Position numbers and translations under genes: made by a program. From Plicaturopsis crispa FD-325 SS-3 (lineage: Eukaryota > Basidiomycota > Agaricomycetes > Amylocorticiales > Amylocorticiaceae): DNA of 64,000 nt. The stretch is taken from the NCBI GenBank assembly GCA_000827205.1, contig KN832556.1, positions 537,436 through 601,435 on the forward strand, in the 5' to 3' direction. Of this stretch, positions 34,712 through 46,651 are shown in pieces. The notes beneath the pieces are model-generated. The model searched no databases. It saw only the letters and a program-made list of their open reading frames with translations, and was not told the origin of the DNA. The stretch's first letter is position 1; each line of letters opens with the position of its first letter.

Positions 34712-36960
34712 TTAGACGTGTACAGCCAAGTACCCAGTACTGCGTACCTCTCTTGTCGTCGTAAAGACATGGTCGGATATGCTGCGCATTGCGAATCCGG
34801 CATCACTGTACGCGAAGTAGTCTGGCCCACAAAGATATCGATTATTTGCTCGAGAAATTATGGCTACGGTTGGGGACTCACATATCCACTTCCGCCGGAA
34901 GATTTCTATGTCAGCATCGGAGAGGTCGGGATATTTTTTGGTGAACGCGGGTCGAATGTGGGTCTCGAAGTTGCCCTCAAACCTATAGCCCCACTCTCGT
35001 AGAGTTCGGGCGTAATCTGGGCCAAAAAAGTGTTAGCATTAAAGGAAACCGGGGCTGGGATTGACCAAGAGGGATAGAAAACGCACGCGGACCGATATTC
35101 TCGATCGATTCGATGTTCAATCCGGCCGAGGTGATAGCGTTCACTAGTGTCCTCACGGATGACAGCTGTCCGCCCCTGCCAAAGAAGAATGAGGACTGTC
35201 GGACTACTAGAAGTTGAGCAGCCATCCAGACTCACGGAAATATGTATCTTCGGATGAAGTCGACCTCGCTGTCGAACACAGATATCAGCTGGGGCTCACA
35301 GTTGTAAGCATGCCATGCGCACGTAGCATATGAAGACCATCGTGTATCCGGGATGGTCGACATGGTGAAGACCTTGACCGAATTTTCTAGCTTCATTGCC
35401 CAGGCCATCTTTCTAAACCATTCATCCATGAATTCAATACCCACTGCGAGTAGCGAACACAACAGATGAGCAAACTCCACTTGGTAAAGTCGTCGAAGGT
35501 CGCACTCACCATGCTCCATGACACCAATCGATACTACAGCATCGAACGCATGGTGGAACGACGGCGGCAAATTGCGGTAATCCAGAACGTACACGTTTAT
35601 GGCATGCGATAAACCAGCAGCACGAATATTCTCGTCTATAGCTGCTTTTTGTTCCACCGAAATAGTAATTGCCTCAACAGTGGCACCGTATGTGCCTGCT
35701 GCCTACCTGCCAGTGATTAGATATTGTGTACAGAATGCTACGATATCGCGGCAGCTCTCACCAGTATAGCAAAGCTACCCCATCCGCATCTGTCCAACAT
35801 GTACGATTCAAGTTCAACGGCGACTGATAGAAGACGAACAAATATACACGCACCCTATCTCCAATACACGAGATCCTTTTCGGATACGTGCCCTGTCAGC
35901 TACGAGACGTAGCTTGGCTAGCTGGCCTCTTTCCAAGTCATCGGCAGGGATAGATCGTGGCGCGCTGTAATGTGTACGCAGGGGTGCGATAGGTCGGGCC
36001 TCGATCAGGTCTCCAGATGGCCCTTTGGCCTCTTCGTCAAATATAGCGCAACTATACCTATATGTGCGTTCAGTCATGATTAGTATCTGTCAACCGGGAT
36101 AAAACAATTATATACGTCATGTCCCAAGAGAGAAATCCTGCAAAGAGCTCATTCGGCAAGTCATAATGAGCTCTAAAGTAAAGTCCAGTGAGTTTGTGTG
36201 ATTCAGCAGATCATGTAGATGAGTACACACGATATATTGCTTGGACTTGCGGAAACCCCATTCGAGAACCTCAAATTTGCACTGTTCAGTAATTAGCATT
36301 TTGTAGTATGATACGATACGCAAGGTCTCACATATAACTTAATGTACGCACACACGGCGAGATGAGAGTACTCATCTCCGAAATTGATTTGCGATTCAGG
36401 ATGAATATCTAACAACTATTCAGTGAGAAGCGCGAGAAACATGCTACTGTCGGCCTACTTTCAAAAAGTTATTGAGATTATCCACGGTAATCTCCTCAAG
36501 TATGAATGCATCTGCAGAAACAGTCAGTACATAGTCAACGAGTCGATGGAACAAATGAAGATCTTACCAGCAAATCCGAAATCGGCGTAAAGAAATAGTC
36601 TGGCCCAAAACCCCTCGTCGAGCACTTTGATTCGGGCTACAAGCTCCCGCGACACCCCGTCAATAGCCAGGAGGTGCGGCTTTCCGAATTCGAACGTTTC
36701 ATCCAACGAGTCAATGGTAAGTTGGCCTCGGGATATGTTTTTCAGAAGACCGAGGACCGCAACTTTCGCTGCCGCAATGTGGAGCGTAGGGTTAATGACT
36801 GGTCGGATGAGAAACCAAGTAGCTTACCAAAATTTTGGAACAATGTCGACTGGGCCAGTGCTCGCTGTGCACCGGTTAGGACACCATCTAGTGCCGTCAA
36901 GATGATGCCTCTCTTGGCGCTGGCGGAATTGACGGTCTTGATGTAGGATGAAGTGGACAT
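34712..36960 (-). CDS. cyclopropane-fatty-acyl-phospholipid synthase-like methyltransferase
   Basis: S-adenosylmethionine-dependent enzyme of the Cfa family, which adds a methylene or methyl carbon to unsaturated acyl chains of membrane lipids. The start is MSTSSYIKTVNSAS at 36960. SAM motif I (SRVLEIGCGWGSFAIL) is assembled across an intron at about 35850. Further blocks are EHVGIEFMDEWFRKMAWAM, the LNIESIENIGP region and the diagnostic YARTLREWGYRFEGNF with FRRKWI. The C terminus after the last intron is YYFAYSDAGFAMRS to YLAVHV, with TAA at 34712. I read about ten exons; those in the N-terminal third (36100-36700) are the least certain. Confidence 0.88.
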
Positions 36961-37999
36961 ATCTGCTATTCACACAGATGTCCACTCCATCCTTTAAGTA
37001 CACGTCTGTTCTCCATAGGCGCTTGGCTACATCAGGTCAGAATGGCCGCGGAGAAAGAGAACGATGTCTCCCGTTGATCAAGGCAGACATAGCGGAGAAT
37101 TTGTAAGCCTGACAAGCTACTGTACACGCCTCCCAATGCATATCTGCCCAATGAAAGGCGCGAACACAAGCATGCACCCGGGAGCGGCGCCACAGCTGCC
37201 CAACGCAGATGCAGCTAACCAGTCTCGTACGTGACAATCATTTCTGGCTTCAGGAATTGCAACGTGGCGTGACGTTATAGGTAGACAAGGGACACATGTA
37301 TAGGGAATCACTATATTGGTGTGCCCGTAAACGGGTGACACGCTGGACATCTTATAAGCATGGGTAAGTAACGGTAAGGATAAATATCCTGAGTGGGCGA
37401 CGTACTTCATTCGGAAACCTGGCCCTGAGGTGTAGGAATGGCTAGTACTAACTCGGAGTCAGAGGTAAGGTAAGTACAATGCGAGTCGGAGAACAAGTTA
37501 AGTGTATCGAGTGCGGCCTGAAGGCCTGAGACTGGTACTTAGCAGATACTGAGCGGACTGTCACGCATGCTACTTAGGCAATCGGAATTTTTCGGAAAGC
37601 GGGAGGTACTTATGTTCCGTAAGGGGCAACTCTAGTGTCTGAGACTCTCAGACACATCTTCCCTGAGCTCCTAGTTTTCTCTCTAACAACACCGGATGGA
37701 CGATGACTCGAATCTCGGAGTGGGATTCAGGGAGGCTCGGGAGCCTTGTAAGTACAGTACGAGTTGAGTACGCGCAAGGTACAAGCCATATCCTGTCTAT
37801 ATCCTCTGACCTGTCAATTCTCAACAGGAAGTCCTGACTGCTTTGAGCGTTAATGTATATTCAAGTCCTCAAAGTTGTGAATATTACTCGCACCAATAGG
37901 ACGTCAGGGTACTGTGACAGTGCCAACATTGGTCCGGTTGCCGTACGGGGCCTTGTTTCCATTGTGCGCCTAGGCGAATTACCACACAGTGCCCGTGAT
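36961..37999. other. intergenic, no gene seen
   Basis: Contains the near-perfect palindrome GTGTCTGAGACTCTCAGACA at 37635-37654 and two related GTAAGTACA stretches near 37470 and 37750. Frames on both strands are short and motif-free. Confidence 0.4.
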
Positions 38000-38645
38000 C
38001 GATAGGTGAATGAAACTTGCTCGTGGAGACATGGTGGAATTTCCCAATTATCAGACACCGATCCCTTGGGGTGAAAGTCTTTCAGTTGTACTACGCTTCG
38101 CCGCCGTGGCTAATCACTTCTTCGCAGATCTCGAGGATCTTCCATGATCTTAGCCAGCCAGTTAGTGTGAAGGGTCTCAATGCTCGTCTCGACCCGATCG
38201 TGGTAGGTGCCGCTTATTCTCGAACGCGCTACACGTATGCTCGCGTATTCACTCCTTGTACCTGAGCTGCAAGACATTCCATTCCATCGACATCGCGTAC
38301 TTTCCAAACTCTCGTCAACATCCTAAAAGCTGCGGGCAACTTGGCAGCTCTACATCCCTTGTGGCCCGATAGCAGTGTTCCATTCCTTTCTAGGCCCCCT
38401 CGGTACTTCGAAGGTTTCATTGAATAAGCGCCTCTAATCTGTCTACTCTTTAGGTTCGTCTCGTTTCCGTGGACCAATACCCAACCGTCGAAAAGCAGAT
38501 ATGCACGCCATTCTTCTTCCGCCCTCCGCCACTTTAGATGCCCTTAATTGTCTCATCTGGGCGCGGTTCATTTATAGCAGCGTCATTGCTCATGTGGCGT
38601 ACGACATCGGCGCTGGTGCCGTACTTGCACGATCCGCGCCAAAGG
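38000..38645 (+). CDS. possible small gene, weak SigF/NTF2-like resemblance
   Basis: Pieces that look coding are separated by plausible introns: SRIFHDLSQPVSVKGLNARL near 38130-38200 and MHAILLPPSATLDALNCLIW to SSVIAHVAYDIGAGAV at 38501-38644, before a GTGAGC donor. The second piece resembles the LxLPP plus membrane-helix end of fungal SigF-like NTF2-like proteins. I could not build a continuous model. The last piece might instead be spliced onto the following hydrolase. Confidence 0.22.
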
Positions 38646-38702
38646 TGAGCGAACCATTTATACGTTTCCTCTTGCACTCGCCTAATTGAGGCCCCATAGA
38701 GT

Positions 38703-40053
38703 ACACCCCCCGCCTTGCCCCGATCACCCGCTTCACTAGCCCTCACGAGATGGCCGTAAACATACTCGTCGAGTCGATCGTCTTTCCTGACAGCATCGGC
38801 CTTGTCTCCGTTGCAAAACGGTACACAGTGGCCAATAACAGTCCCGATGGGCTGACCCTTGTGTTTGCGCACTGCACCAGCTTCCGTGAGTCGGCCAGGG
38901 GATATGTGCAAATATCATTTGGAGCTGATGTTATCGACAGACAAAGAGGTATGGGAAATCACAATTGCCAGACTGTTTGAACGGTGCAGTCAAGGCCAGC
39001 TCCGCGAGGCGTGGTCACTGGACTGGCAAGGCCATGGCGAGGCGGGCGTGCTCAACGAGCAGAAGCTCCGTTCGAGGGACGGCGTCAGTGCGTATTATGC
39101 ATGTATGCCCCGTAAAACTCTTGCACTACTAAGACCGGCGGTGACGGCAGCAATTATGGAATATGCGGACTTGCTGCACCGATTCATTGAGTCCTCGCAT
39201 GTCGGCGGACACCGCCTCGTCGTCGTGGGCCATTCCGCGAGCAACTCGGCCTGGTACGGCTCTGCATATCGGATATAGCGACGTCTTTGTTCTCATAAGC
39301 TAATAAGCGCCTTCCGGTAGGACATTGGCACTGCCCGCCGATGTGCTCGTTGCGGCCGTTATTTTTGTGGAACCAAGCATGATCGGACCGCCGATCGTTT
39401 CAAACGACGACTGGGTTAAGATCGTCGAAGCAAACATGAAGGCCATCCTCGCCAGACCGAAAAAGTGGGCCAGCTTCGACGAGGCATCACAGTGGACGGC
39501 CAAGCGTTTTCAATGGCACAGGTTGGATCCGCGCATCATGCAACTCTACATCGTGCGTTACACTGTAGGCCATCTACAAGGTACTCATGAGGTGTTCCGT
39601 TTGGCCAGGACAATGCGTGGCGCGAGAACGTGACTCCGACGGGAGAGCGTTTCGTGACGACAAAGTGCACGAAGGCGCAGGAGCTGGAGGGGTACAGACC
39701 CGACGGGCACATTCTGGCGGCGCGGGCCTTGTCGAGCCTGTGCGCCTCTTTCCCCGTGCATGCGATATTCGGGGAACGTCCAGAGATAGTGTGCGTTTTT
39801 GTGGGCCTTTGCCGTGCGTCTCCAATGACCGGGTGAAACTTTATAGGTCGCTGAAGGCCCGCAGTGCAATATGCAGCGCGGGAATGAAATCCGTGAGCAT
39901 TGTGGGGAATGCAGGGCATTCGGTGAGGCGTTCAATCTGGTATGCTGTGGTGCTGAGTGCTCAATGTAACTGCAGGTTGTCCAGGAGAAGCCGGATGAAA
40001 TCGCGGCAAAGATTTTTGACATTATTTCAGGGCCGTCGAAATCGCGTCTGTGA
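38703..40053 (+). CDS. alpha/beta hydrolase, fungal toxin-biosynthesis-like family
   Basis: Serine hydrolase of the alpha/beta fold. The coding frame is recognisable from YTPRLAPITRFTSPHEMAVN (the ATG at 38750 could be the start; family members usually begin further upstream, so a first exon may be missing) through LTLVFAHCTSFHKEVWEITI. It continues via AWSLDWQGHGEAGVLNE and the nucleophile elbow VVVGHSASNSAW (Ser in GHSAS). After further introns it reads LPADVLVAAVIFVEPSM, FPVHAIFGERPEI and SVSIVGNAGHSVVQEKPDEI, where the His of GNAGHSV is the likely catalytic base. The TGA is at 40051. The natural substrate is unknown. It converges with the gene at 41857-40354. Confidence 0.82.
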
Positions 40054-40353
40054 GCCTACCTAGGTCTGCCCATGTGACCAGTTCGCTCGCTCTCCTTACA
40101 CAGGATGAGGACAACACATGAGAGAGACTACATCACATGGCATTGCGGTTACAGAAAGACAACGATGGCAAGTATATCACATACATAATAAACGAGTCTG
40201 TAAAGGTACACAAAAGGTACATGTATAGAAATTAGATTAGCTAGCATACAACCACAACACAAGCACTCAGAGTTTTGTTTTATGTTTTTCAAAACACATT
40301 TCTCCTCGACACGAACAAAAATCCGCATCCAGCGCCATAAGAACGAACACCCT

Positions 40354-41857
40354 TTAATACCGATACGAGCTCACATAGTTGCCCATCGGCTCAACGCTAC
40401 TCGCCCGCCTCAAATGGTGGTGATGGTGGTGATGCCCCGACGTCGACGAGTTCCGGTGGCGATGTTTCCGCGGCTTGTGGTTCACGACCACGACCGAGCC
40501 CGGCGGGACAGATCCCGGCGCCACGGTCGTCACCTGCGGCTGCCCGTATCCCCCGCCCGACTGGATAGTCTGCGCGGGATACGCACCACCGGCGTACCCG
40601 CCCTGCGCGGGGTAAGTTCCCTGTCCTGCGTATCCTGCCGTTCCGGGGAACGGGACGCCACCGCCGCCGTATGGAGTGCCGCCATATCCGCCACCGGCAG
40701 GCATGGACATGGGCATGCCAGCGGACCCCGCGCCGACGTAAGGACTAGCGCCGCCATACGAGCTTCCTCCTCCACCGTAGGGGCTAGCGCCGCCGTACGA
40801 GCTTCCGTAGGAGCTCGGGCCGACGAAGCCGCCGGGTCCGCCGACGGGGGGCGCGGAACCAGGAATGGGCATGCCGCCTGGAGAAGGCGGGCCGTAGCCG
40901 GGGACGGGGGATGCGCCGCCGTACCCGTTGTAGCCACCCGTCATGATGGGCCGCGAGCGCGAGGCGGAGGAGGCCCTGCGCGCGCGGCGCGTACCGCCGT
41001 AGTCATCGTATGCGTACGGATCGACGACAGAGCCGCCGTAGTTGGAGAACGAGGGGCGGCGGGAGCGCCTGCCGCCGAACGCCATGTCTTCCTCGCGGCT
41101 CTGGCTGTATATAATCGAGGCGGTCGCTGCGGCTGCCTCGCTTGCCTCCACGCGGCTGTATCTGTCCAGCGTGCGGCCCGAGTACTGCAGCATCCGCGTG
41201 GCTGCATAATGAAATACGGTGAGTAAACACGTTCCCGGATGTGGAGAGGCACGAACCTTCTGCGATTGCGAGCCCAATGAGGCCCTCTCTCTGGCGCTCG
41301 AAATCTCCGCTGAGGGGCTCGTAGATGGAGCTGTTGTGGATCCACGTCCTATAAGCTTCATACGCGGCTGCGTGGCCGATCTCGGAGGGAAGCATGGCAC
41401 TTATGGGGTCCTGCGATAATGAAGGGTAGCGTCGTGTTAGCAATGTGTAAGTAGCTGCGCAAATGTGAGATGGCTTACAAGACCACCGTACACACGCCTA
41501 TGCCAGTGCCGCGCTTCATGTTTTCCGACGCCGCCGTCGATGTCGATGTCGCCGCGGTAGTTGCGGACCCGATCGAATGCTTGATTGAAGAGAGATCTGC
41601 GCGATGCCGTCAGGATCCGTATGCGGTCGAGGACATTGGAAGGAAGGCACTTACGGATCAGGACTGAGAGCGTGAGCACGGTAATAGTCCAGTCCGCCCC
41701 CTGCAGATAGACGTGCGTTAATCACCACTTAGACACCGGCGACCGCAAGAGGCTCACAAGAAGGCTGGGGTTGGAAGCCGGGCGCAGGAGGTGCTCCGAA
41801 CTGAAATTGGTTTGTGCCCCAACCCGGGGCAGTATTTTGATAGTAGCTGTAGGACAT
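40354..41857 (-). CDS. Gly/Tyr/Pro-rich protein with poly-His tail
   Basis: The start is MSYSYYQNTAPGWGTNQFQF at 41857, followed by four or five exons. The N-terminal half has an ordered part: LFNQAFDRVRNYRGDIDIDG, KHEARHWHRRVYGG, then SEIGHAAAYEAYRTWIHN and FERQREGLIGLAIAEATRML. This arrangement faintly recalls the CipC-like (DUF3759) fold, where an AAAYEA helix follows a His-rich segment, but I would not assign it. The C-terminal half is a repeat-like Tyr-Gly-Gly region (SSYGGASPYGGGGSSYGGAS) and ends in a basic stretch with seven consecutive His and VSSYRY. It resembles proteins that form condensates or bind membranes; function unknown. Confidence 0.75.
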
Positions 41858-42737
41858 GGTGGTGGGGGTGAAGAAAGAGACGAGTTCCGAAAGACTCGAC
41901 AAATGTGTTTAGCGTTTAGTTCTGGCGAGGTATAAGTAATATGAAGGGGCGCCTCGAGGCTGGGATTGAGTTCCGTGAAAGATGGGAGACGGAAATGGCA
42001 CGGGGCGTCTGCAAGGTTTTTAACTGGGCGGTGGAGACTTTGGGACTGCCGCTTTGATCAGCCGCACTGAGCTGTGGATGTGACGTCACGCGCCGCGTAA
42101 GTCGTACTAGGCACCTCGCACGCAGTAAGCAAAGATACGCGCGCGAGAACGGACAGGAATACAGCGCAGAGACACACTCACGAATATGTGGCACGAAAGT
42201 ATTTTGCGACGCAGCTTGTCGATTCGAAAAGGAAAACTCGCGGCATGCCTCGACGGTATCGAAGTCGGTATTCGACGACCACATGAACAGTGGAAGCCGG
42301 TTAAATATGCAGCGTGTTTGAACATACCCGACGAGAATGAAACATCATCATGAGACTTGCAGTCGGCTTACAAGTTGCAACGCGGTTCTGTGGTTTCAGA
42401 AGTGCCCCAAAATACGCCATGCAAAGCGCGTCCGGCAAGTACTTGTATTAGGTATACTGTAAAACAGAGTCAACGACATATCGATGCAAATGCTACGGAC
42501 ACGTACCACTAAAAATGCGAATAAACGCGAGTGGAGAAACAGAAATACGACCTAAGGTGGTCGTGGTTGAGAGATGGACGAGACAGGCAGGACGTTTACC
42601 AGCCAGCGGTGCCACGTGGTTGTGGCTGAGACGGGTCACCGAGTGAATTTACCTGCGCGTGCTGCTGCCAGACGCGTACAAGCACTGCATTCTCCTACAA
42701 CACGACCACGGATGACTAGGACTGCCATCAAGTGCGA
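41858..42737. other. divergent promoter region before COG5
   Basis: No gene is supported. It lies between two divergent starts, so it should hold both promoters; the short frames carry no motif. Confidence 0.4.
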
Positions 42738-45700
42738 ATGAACGGTACATTGCAGGTCTTGTGCGTTCCGACAAGTTGTCTGACGCAGTTTCTCAGACCA
42801 CGCCGTGTTCGCCAACCCTGATTTCGACGCAAACGAGTATGCGAACGCGATCTTAGCGGGCGAACCGTACCCGCAGGCGCAGCCATCCGCAAAACCTGCA
42901 AAGCCTGCAGCTGTAGCACCCGCGAAGGAGGATGTCTCAGTCGCGATATCGAAGTTGACTCTGGGTATCGACGATGTGTCCAAGCAGATCAAGAACGTGG
43001 TAAGTGTGTTCAACCGACTATTCGTCTACCTCTCATCGCATTCGGGTTAGGTCACTACACACCATGAGGCACTGTTAGAGCAGGCTGCAGGTGTATCTGC
43101 ACTGTCTGGCTCTCTCACGTCCGTCCGTACTGGCCTCGGAGATCTCGAGTCGTCCCTAGAAAAGTGCGATTCCTCGTATCTTGCCGCGGCACCAGCCTTG
43201 ACTTTTGAGTTCAGACTGCGCCTCAAGATCCGTGTGCCCTATCAGTCCCTGCAAACGCATGTCGCGCGACTGCAGAAACTGCAGCAGGCATCTGATGTGC
43301 TCAGGCGCACGTCGCGCTTCGTCATCCTCGCGCGCAGGCTCGAGGTACAGATGGCCGAAATGGAAGCGGGAAGCTCTGCTACGAAGGACGACTTGCAGAG
43401 CCGGCGCAGCACTGACTCCGTACAGGCGCTGGAACACGAGGACGAGAAGGAACGCACAATTGCGAAAGCTGCGTTGAGCATCGCTGAATTGGGCAAGTTT
43501 TGTTTTGTTTTTCTCTGTGGAATAGTTGGGTCTGACTGGCGCCGGACAGTTGCCCTGCTGGACGATCCTCTCCCTGCGCAAGCAGGTACAGACGCGGGAG
43601 AATCTCAACAGCAAGATTTGGACACCAACACGCGCATTCCGCTGAAAGCGATCAATGCTGTCGCAGCACATGTGCCCTTCATCGAGAATGCACGCACTAA
43701 AGTCACGACAGAGATGGAATCTATGGTTCTCGCAGGCCTTACATCACTCGTCAGTACTCTCGCCACACGAATAGACGGTATGCATGACAGCTCAGTCGCC
43801 CTTTTTCCAGAATCAATCTCTGCTAGCCTCGTCGTTGCAGACAGCGTACAACCTACGCATTCTGCCAGACCTCGTGCAGAGTCTGGTGCTTGACCTTGCA
43901 GAGGCCGTGCAGGAGCGTATACGCGAGGCATTCGATGTAGCGAAAATATCAAAGGAGGTCCTCGCAAAAGGTATGCTTGAACGTCTCGGGCTGGTATCAC
44001 CACGTTGGGCCACTCCCACGTATATGCGCTCGAGCGAATATTGTGGCGTTGAGCGCGCAGTGCGTTGATCGTACTGTAGAATCTCCGCATTTCCGATTAC
44101 ACCAGGCGTCCCAGCCGTACTTCATCCCCCCTGTTTTGCTGCTCTGCCGCGTGTTCGGTCTCATCCACGCTGGGTTTCTGAAACGACTATCTAGATCCTC
44201 AACCTGCATCCTCACACGGCCTGCTATACAAGTCGCGGATCCGCACGGAACCGACGAACGTTACCGCGCCACAATGGACCGCGGCACTTTGGGCGCGCCT
44301 CGAGGGCCTCGTGGAGGAAATGACTGGGTGCTGCATCAAGGTACGTTCCGATTGCTGTAAGATTTGAATGCCTGGTAGGATAGTCCGCATCTCTCGCACT
44401 ATAATGAGGCGGTGGGCGCCTTGCTATCAGGAGCGCCTGCCTGTGTAGTTGATCGGCGTCCGGATGTGCGACCGAGCTTCTAACAGCAACTGATACCAAT
44501 TGCCATAGGTGTATACCCTCGAAAAGGTGCTGAAACTGAAGCGGGATACTGTCACCCAGACTGTCTTTTTGGACGAGGCCATGAAGGTAAATTCTATCCT
44601 TTCTCGAACAGGATCAGCCAACCTGAGCCCACTCCTAAGCTTTTGGAAAGCAAGCCAAGTTCAACATTCTGGACTGCCTTATCTCGCTCGCTCGAAAAGC
44701 AAGCGCGCGAGGCGGCGAAAAGTACGTACCACGCCAATTATCATGTCCCTGGAAACTGAACGGACACGGCTCGGGCCCGACAGGCTCTACATTCCTGCAG
44801 CAGACACTCAGCACCGGATACCCTAGATTGCTGCGGCTGTTCCACGACTTCTTCGCGAAGATCGCTGTGCAGACGGACACAGTGTATTCCCCCACGTATC
44901 AGAGGTCAGTCCGCGTGCCGTCGTCCCGCGTGCCCGGTACACACTCATGTGCAGTCCAAAAAATGCAGCCCAGAAACCATTCTGATATTGCGTGCCCTGT
45001 CTAATTTCGAAGCGTTATACTTATCGCGCTCGTCGAATCGGCTGAACGAGGCGGTCGGCCAGGCATTGTCAGGGGGTGCACGTTCGCCTCCCGGCATGAA
45101 CGAGGGCTTGAATATCGCACGAACGGTTGCCAACGAACTTGATTCGGCGAGATTCGATCCGCTCCTCATTAATTCCGTGGCGAAGGGCACGCTTGGGAGC
45201 CTCGATATGCTTGCGTCGAGGATGGATGGGCTCGTATGTGCTAGTTTTCCTACGCCTCGCAACCACCGAGTACTGAGTGGTGGATATAGATCATAAGAGA
45301 CAGGTCAGCGGTAACGCTACTAGGACCAGTTGCTACCTCGCAGCAGGTCATCAATGGCCAGCTTGCGACATGCCTTTATCATTGCCGCCAACGGCTCGAA
45401 AAACTCCAAGACGAGTACCCACCTAAAGTTTACGCCATTTTGGAGCCTAGCATCTCGGTAAATACAGGCTTTCATCCATCATCTGGATGCTTATCACTCA
45501 CTCCTTGTTTTTTTCTGCAAGAATTTACAACGCAGCTATGACCGGATTATTGACCCTCTACTAACAGCGATTCGGCGCGAATTAGGCGCGTCGATAGCCA
45601 GGCTACACCGGTTCGATTTTGGCAAGTCGGTGGACCCGATGTCGGGCATGGGTGGACCAACTTTGTATATGAAAGACCTCGTCGAGAAGTTGTCGTATAT

Positions 45701-46403
45701 CAAGACCCAGATCTTGAGTAACTTCAATGTTGCTGAAGACGGTCGACGATGGTAAGGTGTCCAGCGCTTTACCATCTCACGACGTATGCTGATTACTGAT
45801 TTTGTCCAGGGTGCGGTCTATCGTGACCTTTGTCATACGGACGTTTGTATTGCATGTCTCCATCACTAAACCATTGGGAGAGAGCGGGAAGCTGCAGCTC
45901 ACGAGCGACATGACGGAACTCGAGTTTGCACTCAGTTCTTTCATGACTGAGAACTCTCAAAGCAAGCGTGGAGGCAACCTAGAAGTATTCGGCGACGATT
46001 ACCGGACCCTGCGTGCTATGCGGTGCGTTCTGCTCCCCGCCCATCTCCATCTGACTGGTGACCAACGTAACATTTCCGTATATCGCACAGGCCACTCCTC
46101 TTCCTCGAGAATTCGCATCTCGCGTCGCCGAAGGACACCGTCGGTCTCCCCCCTCTCATCGTACTCCACCACATCCTCGTCCGCTCGCCTATACCTCTCC
46201 CGCATAATCTGCATGGGTGGCAGGAGGCGGAGTACGTCCGGTGGGTTGACGAGCACTCGCCGGAGGAGGCTTGGACTTTGGTTGAGGGCGGCCTGACGCA
46301 CTGGGAGAAAATTGCCGAAGCCGAGGGACAGGACACAAGTGCTGCAACAGAATACGTCGAGCTGGCACGTAGAGTACTTGCCAATGCAAAAAGCAGCCTT
46401 TGA
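42738..46403 (+). CDS. COG5: conserved oligomeric Golgi complex subunit 5
   Basis: Subunit of the COG tethering complex, which captures retrograde vesicles at the Golgi. I place the start at the ATG at 42738: a 7-base first exon (ATGAACG) spliced over 42745-42796 to give MNDHAVFANPDFDANEYANA, which matches how fungal Cog5 proteins begin. Conserved blocks: HHEALLEQAAGVSALSGSL, LRLKIRVPYQSLQTHVARLQ and ASDVLRRTSRFVILARRLEV, the coiled-coil N-terminal region of the family. Further exons run to the C terminus (NLHGWQEAEYVRWVDEHSPE, ending VLANAKSSL, TGA at 46401). More than ten introns are present and some mid-gene boundaries are approximate. It converges with NAD kinase. Confidence 0.9.
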
Positions 46404-46651
46404 TCTCTCTGGATTGAATTCCGGTGAACAACAGCCCTGCGTTCAACGTGGACTTGACGTCGACAGTGTCGTGTTTTTTTCTCTGCAGACGTATACATAT
46501 ATTGGTTTCTATCTTCCGATGCTGTATCTACATAAGTACAATGCCTAACAGTGCCTAACCCATATGATAAAATCCGGTACAATGAATAGTCCAATGTACT
46601 CGTAACCTAAAAGGACGAACCCTTAAATTGTCCGTTATCACGAGGACCCCT

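Noticed and set aside
37635-37655. palindrome GTGTCTGAGACTCTCAGACA as an operator or terminator
   Set aside because: An isolated 21-bp palindrome in an empty region, with no adjacent gene start or conserved partner.
40282-41226. 314-codon plus-strand frame rich in Arg and Ala
   Set aside because: Composition shadow of the Gly/Tyr-rich gene on the minus strand.
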